A stretch of 9,874 nucleotides of DNA, from NCBI GenBank assembly GCA_016302705.1, contig JAEDNC010000025.1, positions 1-9,874 on the forward strand, in the 5' to 3' direction. Of this stretch, positions 1 to 6,525 are shown piece by piece. The notes under the pieces are model-generated. The model searched no databases. It was given only the letters and a program-made list of their open reading frames with translations, and was not told where the DNA came from. Position numbers and translations under genes: made by a program. The stretch is from Bacilli bacterium (GTDB lineage: Bacteria; Bacillota_I; Bacilli_A; RFN20; CAG-826). How positions within the stretch are numbered: position 1 is the stretch's first letter; every line of letters begins with the position of its first letter.

Positions 1-95
1 GCAACAGAGACATTGGAAATAAAGTTATCAATTACCTTATTATTTAATTCTTGAGTTAATTCTTTAACTCCTCTTAGATTTAGCTTTGGAATCAT
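1..95 (-). CDS. 5' part of a divergent gene, function unknown (runs off the window)
   Basis: Read on the minus strand from an ATG at 95-93, an open frame of 31 codons plus two bases runs to the window edge without a stop. It begins MIPKLNLRGVKELTQELNNK and continues with VIDNFISN. It sits divergently from gmk with 64 bases between the two starts. No clear Shine-Dalgarno precedes the ATG, so the start is uncertain. The N-terminus (M-x-P-x-L-x-x-R-G-V, then a helix ending V-I-D) faintly recalls the beginning of DUF1904/tautomerase-like proteins, but 31 residues are too few to name it. It could also be a chance open frame. Confidence 0.45.
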   Translation of the reverse strand, partial: MIPKLNLRGVKELTQELNNKVIDNFISNVSV

Positions 96-116
96 ACAAT
101 TATTATTTCATTATTT

Positions 117-133
117 TTCTTTTGATAAAAGAA
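117..133. repeat. Perfect 7-3-7 inverted repeat over the gmk -35 box
   Basis: TTCTTTT at 117-123, a GAT centre, and AAAAGAA at 127-133 form a perfect dyad that covers the -35 hexamer of the gmk promoter and lies in the divergent intergenic gap. It could be an operator. In DNA this AT-rich a dyad of this size can also arise by chance. Confidence 0.35.
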
Positions 134-150
134 CTTATTGCTAGTATAAT
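122..150 (+). promoter_or_regulatory. Sigma-A type promoter for gmk and the downstream gene run
   Basis: A -35 box TTGATA at 122-127 (5 of 6 matches to TTGACA) is followed after exactly 17 bases by a perfect -10 box TATAAT at 145-150. The expected transcription start is near 157, only about three bases before the gmk ATG at 160. It is the best promoter-like sequence I found upstream of the plus-strand genes, so it probably drives the operon. The mRNA would be essentially leaderless. Confidence 0.8.
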
Positions 151-159
151 AACGCTAAT

Positions 160-738
160 ATGAAAAAAGGATTACTTGTAATCTTATCTGGTCCATCTGG
201 TGTAGGAAAAGGCACTGTTCGTAAATATATTATGAGCAATTTCAAGTTAGACCTTTCCTATTCTATTTCGATGACCACTCGTGCAAAAAGAGATAAAGAA
301 GTGGATGGAGTGGACTATTATTTCGTTTCCAAAGAAGAATTCCAAAGAAACATTGATGAAGATAACTTCTTAGAGTGGGAAGAATTCGTTGGAAATAGAT
401 ATGGAACTCCTAAAGATAAAGTTGAAGAGTTAAGAAACCAAGGTAAGCACATTTTATTAGAAATTGAAATTAATGGTGCTCAAGAAGTACTTAGAAAAAT
501 AAATGACGATCGAGTCATCTCATTCTTCCTCATGCCACCTTCCTTAGATGCCCTTGAAGCAAGAATTAGAAGACGAAAGACAGAAAGTGAAGATATAATT
601 CAAGAGAGGCTACAAAAAGGCGTTAAAGAAATGGGGATGACCGAACAATACGATCACATCATTATAAATGATGATATCGCAAGGGCCTCCCAAGAAATTG
701 TAGACCTTATTAAATTAAAGATTAAAAAAGGACGATAA
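160..738 (+). CDS. gmk: Guanylate kinase
   Basis: Cytosolic enzyme that phosphorylates GMP (and dGMP) to GDP with ATP, supplying GTP and dGTP. The 192-residue length is slightly short of the usual 200-210. The P-loop GPSGVGKGT is at residues 11-19. The GMP-binding segment SMTTR with Arg44 is at 37-44, followed by YYF (53-55), YGTP (81-84) and the EIxxNGAQ strand near 101-108. The lid (about 136-151) reads RRRKTESED. Two details are unusual: the lid glycines commonly seen in RGRGTE are replaced by Arg and Lys, and the usual Asp of the LEID motif is Glu103. The start is fixed by family alignment, because the P-loop sits at the normal distance. No Shine-Dalgarno precedes it; a promoter -10 box ends nine bases upstream of the ATG. 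priA follows after six bases. No rpoZ follows gmk, unlike in Bacillus. Confidence 0.96.
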   Translation: MKKGLLVILSGPSGVGKGTVRKYIMSNFKLDLSYSISMTTRAKRDKEVDGVDYYFVSKEEFQRNIDEDNFLEWEEFVGNRYGTPKDKVEELRNQGKHILLEIEINGAQEVLRKINDDRVISFFLMPPSLDALEARIRRRKTESEDIIQERLQKGVKEMGMTEQYDHIIINDDIARASQEIVDLIKLKIKKGR

Positions 739-744
739 AAATAA

Positions 745-2940
745 ATGAAGATTATTGAGTTATTAATCGAACATCATAATTATTCATTAAATCGTCCTTT
801 TTCTTATATTTATACCGGAGATAAACCAGTTGATAGGGGATTCCGTGTTTTAGTGACTTTTAATAACCAAGAATTAGTGGGATATGTTTTAAATGTTAAA
901 AACACCACCAAGAGTAAGAAAGAGTTAGAAGAAGAACTTGGTTTTGATATTTTTGAGATAATAGACGTAATAGATTCTTCTCCACTATTAAGTGAAGATC
1001 TTATGGAACTCGCTGATAAGGTAAGTGAATACTATTTAGCGACAAAGATATCTACTTTACAAGCCATGCTTCCCCCTTCTTTAAGCCCAAGAAAGAGTTC
1101 TTTAAAAGCGCCAAAAATTGCTTATAATCAATATGTCGAAATCACTAAATATGATGAAGAAGACTTAACCTTTAAACAAATTGAACTTCTTAGGTTAATT
1201 AAAGAAGAAGGCAGTGTTCTTAAGAAAGAAATTAAACAAGTTTCTATCCTTACCAAGCTTATTGAAAAAGGCTTAGTAAAAATTCGAAAAGTTGAGAAAA
1301 GAAGATTTGAAATACCAACTTACGAACAACCTAAAAAATTATCTCTAACTGAAGATCAGCAAAAGGTAATAAACGAGTTTAAAAATTCTGATGATGATGT
1401 TTATTTATTAGAGGGAGTTACTGGAAGTGGTAAAAGTGAAGTTTACCTTTCTTTAAGCGAAGAATACATCTCAAAGGGGAAGTCGGTTTTAGTTTTAGTT
1501 CCTGAGATATCTCTAACTCCAATGATGATGAGAAATTATATTTCGAGATTCCATGACAAAGTTGCTATTTTGCATAGTGAATTAACTCCAGCAGAGAAAT
1601 ACGATGAATATCGTAAAATTGCTTCTGGAGAATGTAAAATTGTTGTTGGTGCACGTAGTGCAATCTTCGCGCCTTTAACTAACATCGGATTAATCATATT
1701 AGATGAAGAACACGTTGAAAGTTATAAACAAGATACTCCTCCTTTCTATCACGCTAGAGAAGTAGCAATAATGAGAGGAAAGATGCATGATGCTAAAGTT
1801 CTTTTAGGTAGTGCAACTCCATCTTTAGAAAGTAGAGCTAGAGCACAAAAGAACGTTTATCATCTCCTTCGACTTGATAAGAGAATTAACAATCAACCTT
1901 TACCAAAAACAACTATCGTGAATTTAGCTGATTATCATAATATTGATAAAGAAAGCTATATATTCTCTTTTAAGTTAAGAGAATCGATCAAACGCGCTTT
2001 AGCTAATCATGATCAAATCATTCTTCTTATCAATAGAAGAGGTTTTTCCAGCAGTGTTAATTGTCGTAACTGTGGATATATTTTTAGATGCCCAACTTGT
2101 GGAATACCATTAACCTATCATAGAAGTGATATGATGCTTAAATGTCATCATTGCAACTATGTTGAACCCGCTATGGATAATTGTCCTGAGTGTGGTTCTA
2201 AATATTTAATGAGAAGTGGTTTTGGCACTGAAAGAATAGAAGATGAAGTACATCGTTTATTCCCAGAAGCTAGAACTTTAAGACTTGATAGTGACTCAGC
2301 AAAAATTAGAACAAAGATTCCTTCGATCGTTGAAGCTTTTAGAAGAAAAGAAGCTGATATATTAATCGGTACTCAAATGATTGCTAAAGGACATGATTTC
2401 CCTGATGTTACTTTGGTTGGCATCGTTTTAGCGGATATTGGTTTATCTTTACCAAGTTATCGAAGTGCTGAAAGAGTTTTCCAATTAATTACTCAAGCAG
2501 TTGGAAGAAGTGGTAGGAGCGATAAAAAAGGAGAGGCAATAATTCAAACCTATTCTCCAAGTCACTATGCAATTACTATGGCAGCTAGACAAGACTATGA
2601 ACTCTTTTATAAAAGAGAAATGGAATCTAGAAGAGCGCAAAGCTTTCCTCCATATACTTATTTAGCAAGTATTACTGTGAGTGGAAGAGTGGAAGATACA
2701 GTTATTGATAATGTTTATCGTTTAATCGATAAGTTAAACGAAGAATTACAAGACGATGCGATTGTATTAGGACCTACTACTCCGTTTGTCCCCTACGAGA
2801 ACAACAATCATATCAGAGTAATACTTATCAAATATCGAAAGCCTCAAAACATTAGAAGAGTATTAGAAAAACTGGTCAGTGCAAATTCACAAAAAGGAAC
2901 GATTTCTTTGTCGATTAACATTGACCCTTACAATTTTTAA
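745..2940 (+). CDS. priA: Primosomal replication-restart helicase PriA
   Basis: Superfamily 2 3'-to-5' DNA helicase that recognises stalled forks and reloads the replisome. At 731 residues it is somewhat shorter than the roughly 800 of B. subtilis PriA. The N-terminal DNA-binding region spans about 1-110 and a winged-helix-like linker about 130-190. Helicase lobe 1 has Walker A GVTGSGKS (224-231), Walker B DEEH (320-323) and GSATPS (355-360). The inserted zinc region has eight cysteines in four CxxC pairs: 440/443, 449/452, 467/470 and 480/483. Lobe 2 has IGTQMIAKGHDFPDV (541-555) and QAVGRSGR (584-591), a variant of the usual QVAGRAGR. All core motifs are intact, so it should be active. AAGGA at 728-732 within the end of gmk is a possible ribosome site with a long, 12-base spacing. 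Confidence 0.96.
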   Translation: MKIIELLIEHHNYSLNRPFSYIYTGDKPVDRGFRVLVTFNNQELVGYVLNVKNTTKSKKELEEELGFDIFEIIDVIDSSPLLSEDLMELADKVSEYYLATKISTLQAMLPPSLSPRKSSLKAPKIAYNQYVEITKYDEEDLTFKQIELLRLIKEEGSVLKKEIKQVSILTKLIEKGLVKIRKVEKRRFEIPTYEQPKKLSLTEDQQKVINEFKNSDDDVYLLEGVTGSGKSEVYLSLSEEYISKGKSVLVLVPEISLTPMMMRNYISRFHDKVAILHSELTPAEKYDEYRKIASGECKIVVGARSAIFAPLTNIGLIILDEEHVESYKQDTPPFYHAREVAIMRGKMHDAKVLLGSATPSLESRARAQKNVYHLLRLDKRINNQPLPKTTIVNLADYHNIDKESYIFSFKLRESIKRALANHDQIILLINRRGFSSSVNCRNCGYIFRCPTCGIPLTYHRSDMMLKCHHCNYVEPAMDNCPECGSKYLMRSGFGTERIEDEVHRLFPEARTLRLDSDSAKIRTKIPSIVEAFRRKEADILIGTQMIAKGHDFPDVTLVGIVLADIGLSLPSYRSAERVFQLITQAVGRSGRSDKKGEAIIQTYSPSHYAITMAARQDYELFYKREMESRRAQSFPPYTYLASITVSGRVEDTVIDNVYRLIDKLNEELQDDAIVLGPTTPFVPYENNNHIRVILIKYRKPQNIRRVLEKLVSANSQKGTISLSINIDPYNF

Positions 2941-2948
2941 AAAATTGT
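2930..2948. repeat. Perfect 9-1-9 palindrome across the priA stop codon
   Basis: ACAATTTTT (2930-2938) and AAAAATTGT (2940-2948) flank a single A, and the dyad contains the priA stop codon. It is purely AT-stemmed apart from the end pairs, and no T-run follows it, so it does not look like an intrinsic terminator. It might mark a protein-binding site or a weak RNA processing hairpin between priA and the next gene, or it may be chance in AT-rich DNA. Confidence 0.4.
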
Positions 2949-2973
2949 GCATAATTATATTGAGGATTAAAAA

Positions 2974-3420
2974 ATGGTTACTATTAATATTTATGGATTA
3001 GATCAATTTGTTGTCGGCGAATTAAGCGGCCGCATTACTAAAGACCTTGCTAAGATTTATGAAATGGATCCAGATGAGATTCATTTTATCTCTTCTAACA
3101 ACATGGTGTTCCATGAAGGAAATGAACAAACTTCCTGGAGAGTTTTCGTTGAAGTAAACGCTCCAATGAAAGTTGAAGTGTTAGAAGAATATGTTGCAAA
3201 ACTTCTTGAACACTATATTTGTGAAGTTGCAATTCACGTTGAAATTATTTTCAAATATTTCTCAGTTGACCATTATCACAAGCACATCAATGGGGATTAT
3301 CCACTTTTCTTAGAAGATAAGAACCTTGTTAATTTTGACGAAAACTATTCTGAAGATATGGAAGAAGGAGAAGGCGAAGACGAGATTTTCACCGGTGATA
3401 TCTTTGAAGGAATTAAATAA
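2974..3420 (+). CDS. Small DUF1904-like (tautomerase-fold) protein with acidic tail
   Basis: A 148-residue cytosolic protein without a signal peptide or membrane segment. Residues 1-110 resemble the DUF1904 pattern: a short first strand (VTINIYGL), a helix with ITKDLAKI, a strand around IHFISS, a Trp-centred strand (SWRVFVEV, 54-61), a helix (EVLEEYVAKLLEHY) and a strand followed by YHKHINGDYPLF. The N-terminal catalytic proline of true tautomerases is absent; residue 2 is Val. The last 35 residues are strongly acidic (EDMEEGEGEDE at 127-137) and probably disordered. GAGG at 2962-2965, eight bases before the ATG, is a good ribosome site. It sits where def/fmt lie between priA and rsmB in many Firmicutes. 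The DUF1904 assignment is pattern recognition, and the biological role is unknown. Confidence 0.55.
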   Translation: MVTINIYGLDQFVVGELSGRITKDLAKIYEMDPDEIHFISSNNMVFHEGNEQTSWRVFVEVNAPMKVEVLEEYVAKLLEHYICEVAIHVEIIFKYFSVDHYHKHINGDYPLFLEDKNLVNFDENYSEDMEEGEGEDEIFTGDIFEGIK

Positions 3421-3447
3421 AAACCTATAAGAACTAGCACATTTTTC

Positions 3448-3476
3448 TTCTCACACGCACGAATAGCAGGTAAAAT
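3448..3476 (+). promoter_or_regulatory. Possible internal promoter before the RsmB-like gene
   Basis: TTCTCA at 3448-3453 (4 of 6 to the -35 consensus) is followed after 17 bases by TAAAAT at 3471-3476 (5 of 6 to the -10). The expected start point is about 3483, the A of the RsmB-like ATG. The 62-base gap at 3421-3482 is the largest within the plus-strand run, and it contains no terminator hairpin. AGG at 3468-3470 is the only weak Shine-Dalgarno candidate, 12 bases from the ATG. Confidence 0.4.
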
Positions 3477-3482
3477 TATTTT

Positions 3483-4742
3483 ATGAACGAATTTGAGCTC
3501 GGTAAGCAAATACTTACCAAAATGGTATTTGACGAAGTCCCTTTTGCTTTAGTTTTACGACAAACTTTTAAGAAATCGGACATCGATCCAGCAGTGAAAT
3601 CCAATATTACTGCTCTTTTAGGATGCGAATTACGTCACCATCTTATCTTTGATAACCTCATCAATAGATTTATTGGTGAAAAAGTCGAATTCGAAAAAAC
3701 AATTTACCTTAGATTCTATTTATCAAATCATCTCTTCTTGAGAAGATTTAAAGATAGTGAACTTTTAGCGTTAGCAAAAGCAGACCTTCCAATAAAAGAA
3801 GTTGATGATTTACTTACCTTTGTTGACTCCACAAACGAAATTATCCCTGAAGAATTAGATAAATCTTCTCCAGAATTCTTGTCATTACGTTTTAACACAC
3901 CCGCTTGGATTATTAGAATGTGGCAAAAACAATTCGGAAAAGGAGTGGTATTTAAAGTTCTTAAAGTTAATTATCGCCCATCCGTTTCTTCAATTCGCGT
4001 TAACGAAAAGCTTTTGGATATTAATGAATTTGTTTCCAAACACCCTGATTTCTCGCTTTCGCCAATTGAAAATATGGTGGTCTATCAAGGTAGAGGAAAC
4101 GCTAAAAATTTAGATGAATATAAAGAATATAAAATTTTCTTTATGAAAATGGCAACTAAATACGTTCTTGACCGTTTAGGACTTGATCCAATTAAAAGAG
4201 TCGCCATTTATACAGAAGCACCAAATAACATTTATATGGAAATTGCCGCTCAACTCGGCAAAGATTATCCGCTTGATTTAGTTATCAACCATGCTCCAAC
4301 TTTATTTGAAGCACGTAAAGTCGCTAAAGAAATGGGATTGTCTCATACCTATATTTATGATGCTAATTATCAAAACTTAGTTACTTGTATTTCTAAAAAA
4401 GCAAATATATTTATTTGCTTACCAAAGAGTTCTATTTTAGACTTGCTTAGAAGTACACCTGATTATTTCTTAAGAATCAAGCAAGATCAATTAGATCAAA
4501 TCATCATTGAAGAACTCAACTGTTTGGAAGAATGTTCTAAATATGTTGAGGTTGATGGCGAATTAGTATACATGATTCCAACTTTATCAAGAAAAGAGTC
4601 TAACAGTTTAATCGCAAACTTCTTAGTTAAACACCCAGAATATTCACTTATTGAAGAACATCAATTTTTCCCATTTGAAAGCTATGATTCTTGTATGTAT
4701 TACGCAAGGTTAAAGAAAAATGGGGAAAAACAAGATGATTAA
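3483..4742 (+). CDS. RsmB-family protein with degenerate methyltransferase site (probable pseudoenzyme)
   Basis: Full-length homologue (419 residues; family 430-450) of RsmB, the 16S rRNA m5C967 methyltransferase, in the usual rsmB position upstream of rlmN. Residues 1-125 fit the NusB-like RNA-binding domain. SLRFNTPAWIIRMWQKQFG (134-152) matches the RsmB linker signature. The Rossmann part is recognisable in order, but its chemistry is lost. The SAM loop DLCAAPGGKT is replaced by IYTEAPNNIY (242-251). The acidic residue after strand 2 is missing (VINHAP, 267-272). Motif IV DAPCSG reads CLPKSS (312-317). Motif VI STCT reads MIPT (364-367), losing the nucleophile cysteine. Asp293 (YDAN), TPDY and the C-terminal NFLVKHPEYSL and YARLKK are retained. 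Without a SAM loop and both cysteines, methylation is unlikely; an RNA-binding or assembly role is inference. The frame is intact, so it is not a decayed pseudogene. It overlaps rlmN by 8-23 bases. Confidence 0.78.
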   Translation: MNEFELGKQILTKMVFDEVPFALVLRQTFKKSDIDPAVKSNITALLGCELRHHLIFDNLINRFIGEKVEFEKTIYLRFYLSNHLFLRRFKDSELLALAKADLPIKEVDDLLTFVDSTNEIIPEELDKSSPEFLSLRFNTPAWIIRMWQKQFGKGVVFKVLKVNYRPSVSSIRVNEKLLDINEFVSKHPDFSLSPIENMVVYQGRGNAKNLDEYKEYKIFFMKMATKYVLDRLGLDPIKRVAIYTEAPNNIYMEIAAQLGKDYPLDLVINHAPTLFEARKVAKEMGLSHTYIYDANYQNLVTCISKKANIFICLPKSSILDLLRSTPDYFLRIKQDQLDQIIIEELNCLEECSKYVEVDGELVYMIPTLSRKESNSLIANFLVKHPEYSLIEEHQFFPFESYDSCMYYARLKKNGEKQDD

Positions 4743-5772
4743 TTTATACGGATTAGAGCTTAAAAAACTCCAAGATCTTTTAAAAACATACGATCAAAAG
4801 CCTTATAGGGCTATTCAACTATACACTTGGATATATGAAAAACACGTCACTTCTTTCGATGAAATGAGTGATGTTTCTATTAAATTCAGGGAAGTCTTAA
4901 ACAGAGACTTCTGTCTTTCTTTACCTAAAATTCACACTAAACAAGTGAGTAGTGATGGAACAATCAAACTTTTGTTAGAACTCGAAGATGGCTACAAAGT
5001 TGAAACAGTTTTAATGAGATATAAATATGGAAACGCGGTATGTGTTTCTTCTCAAGTTGGTTGTAATATGGGTTGCTCTTTCTGCTCAAGTGGTATTTTA
5101 GGCAAGCAAAGAAACTTAGAACCACATGAAATGGTGGGACAAATTCTTACAATTAACAATCTTCTAAAAGAAGAAGGAAGAGGAGAACATGTTACCCATA
5201 TCGTTGTAATGGGTACTGGAGAGCCATTTGATAATTATGATAACGTCATGGATTTTATTAGAATTGTTAACGCTCAAAAAGGGCTCGCTATTGGTGCTAG
5301 ACATATTACCGTATCCACTAGCGGAATCCCAGATAAGATTATTCAATATGGTAAAGAAGGACTACAAACCAATTTAGCGATTTCTTTACACGCCCCTAAT
5401 AATGAACTTCGTAATCGCCTTATGAAGATTAATAAAGCCTATCCTTTAGAAGTTCTTTTCCCTGCTATTAAAGAATATGAACAAGAAGCAGGAAGAAGAG
5501 TGACTTATGAATACCTTCTTTTAGAAGGAATTAACGACACTAAAGAGTGCGCAATGGAATTAATTGACTTAATTAAAGGCACAAATGGTTATGTTAATCT
5601 CATCCCGTATAATGAAACAAATAAATTTGACTATAAACGTAGTAGTGGCAATCGCGTCCATACTTTCTTAGATATTTTGATGAAGAATGGTGTTAAGGCA
5701 ACGATTAGAAAAGAATTCGGCAGCGACATTGATGCAGCATGCGGACAATTAAAAGCAAAAGTAGGGGATTAA
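4720..5772 (+). CDS. rlmN: Dual-specificity 23S rRNA/tRNA adenine-C2 methyltransferase RlmN (radical SAM)
   Basis: Methylates C2 of A2503 in 23S rRNA and A37 in some tRNAs using a radical SAM, ping-pong mechanism. Length is 350 residues, typical for the family. The 4Fe-4S cluster motif CNMGCSFC places Cys115, Cys119 and Cys122. Cys108 (AVCVSS) corresponds to the resolving cysteine, and Cys341 in DIDAACGQL is the methyl-carrying one. Other family marks are MGTGEPF (164-170), ITVSTSG (196-202), ISLHAPN (221-227) and LIPYN (294-298). All catalytic residues are present. There are two candidate starts. ATG 4720 has AAGG at 4706-4709. ATG 4735 (MINLYGLEL) has GGGGA at 4722-4726 and overlaps the upstream gene by only eight bases. 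The longer form is listed; the shorter matches common RlmN N-termini at least as well. Confidence 0.95.
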   Translation: MGKNKMINLYGLELKKLQDLLKTYDQKPYRAIQLYTWIYEKHVTSFDEMSDVSIKFREVLNRDFCLSLPKIHTKQVSSDGTIKLLLELEDGYKVETVLMRYKYGNAVCVSSQVGCNMGCSFCSSGILGKQRNLEPHEMVGQILTINNLLKEEGRGEHVTHIVVMGTGEPFDNYDNVMDFIRIVNAQKGLAIGARHITVSTSGIPDKIIQYGKEGLQTNLAISLHAPNNELRNRLMKINKAYPLEVLFPAIKEYEQEAGRRVTYEYLLLEGINDTKECAMELIDLIKGTNGYVNLIPYNETNKFDYKRSSGNRVHTFLDILMKNGVKATIRKEFGSDIDAACGQLKAKVGD

Positions 5773-5773
5773 G

Positions 5774-6523
5774 ATGAGTTATTTATCTGGCAAATTCTTT
5801 TGTTTAACTGATCAAGGCAAAGTAAGACCAACTAACGATGACAGTGCGATTACATCTGTCAACGCTTTTGGTAACGTTCTTTTAGCAGTTGCCGATGGCA
5901 TGGGTGGCGCAAAAAAAGGTGGCTATGCCTCTTGTAAACTTTTAGAACATATTCTTAATGAATTCCGTGACTTAGAAAAAGAATTAGTGACAGGAAAACA
6001 AATCGCTAATTGGTTATTTAAAGTTATTGCCTCCGCTAATGAAAAGCTCTATTTAATAAGTGAAAAAAATGAAGAATATAAAGGAATGGGAACAACCCTT
6101 TCTTTATGCATGCTTGTTAAAGATATTTTAGTAACTGCTCAAGTAGGAGATAGTAGGATTTATCTTTTAAGAGAAAACAAATTAACAAAAATCAGCGTTG
6201 ATCAAACTTATGTTCAATATTTAATTGATAACGGAATGATTTCTGAAAAAGAAGCTCTTTCTCATAAAGAACGTCATGTTTTAACTAACGCAATCGGAGT
6301 AAAAAAAGTTTGCCAAGTTGATATTAAAGAACATGTCTATAACAATGAAAAAATTCTTCTTTGTAGCGATGGATTATATAACAACGTTTCACCAACAGTT
6401 TTAGAATCCATATTAAGAGGCGATGATAGTTTAGAAAGAAAATGTTCTCAACTAATTGCTTTTGGTAACGCGAGTGGTGGTACTGATAATATGGCGGTTG
6501 TCATTTGGGAGAGCGATAATTAA
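5774..6523 (+). CDS. stp: PP2C-type Ser/Thr protein phosphatase (Stp/PrpC)
   Basis: Metal-dependent PPM phosphatase that removes phosphate from Ser/Thr on proteins phosphorylated by the partner kinase encoded next to it. At 249 residues it has the usual bacterial Stp length. Family motifs in order are VRPTNDD (17-23), VADGMGG (39-45, metal Asp41), GMGTTL (104-109), QVGDSRIY (123-130, Asp126), LTNAIG (170-175), LLCSDGLYN (196-203, Asp199) and GGTDNMAVV (235-243, Asp238). The metal-binding aspartates are all present, so it should be active. DQT at 143-145 replaces the common DHS/DHT of motif 6. It has no membrane segment. AGGGGA at 5763-5768 lies five bases before the ATG, inside the end of rlmN. 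The kinase gene begins two bases after its stop, giving the standard phosphatase-kinase pair. Confidence 0.95.
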   Translation: MSYLSGKFFCLTDQGKVRPTNDDSAITSVNAFGNVLLAVADGMGGAKKGGYASCKLLEHILNEFRDLEKELVTGKQIANWLFKVIASANEKLYLISEKNEEYKGMGTTLSLCMLVKDILVTAQVGDSRIYLLRENKLTKISVDQTYVQYLIDNGMISEKEALSHKERHVLTNAIGVKKVCQVDIKEHVYNNEKILLCSDGLYNNVSPTVLESILRGDDSLERKCSQLIAFGNASGGTDNMAVVIWESDN

Positions 6524-6525
6524 TT

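Noticed and set aside
44..66. Short direct repeat TTAATTCTT near the left edge
   Set aside because: It falls inside the minus-strand frame, where it encodes two similar KEL/QEL-type helix turns. Nine bases in AT-rich coding DNA needs no other explanation.
2930..2960. Palindrome after priA as an intrinsic terminator
   Set aside because: The stem is almost all A/T pairs with a one-base centre and no following T-run, and the next gene is close by with a good ribosome site. Read-through is more likely.
3483..4742. RsmB-like gene as a decaying pseudogene
   Set aside because: There is no frameshift or internal stop over 419 codons, its length is near normal, it has C-terminal family residues, and it overlaps rlmN tightly. 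Retained function without catalysis fits better.
5164..5346. 60-codon open frame on the minus strand
   Set aside because: It lies wholly inside rlmN, antisense to conserved radical-SAM motifs, has no ribosome site, and its product is low in information (Ser/Asn-rich with a Phe run). It is a shadow frame.
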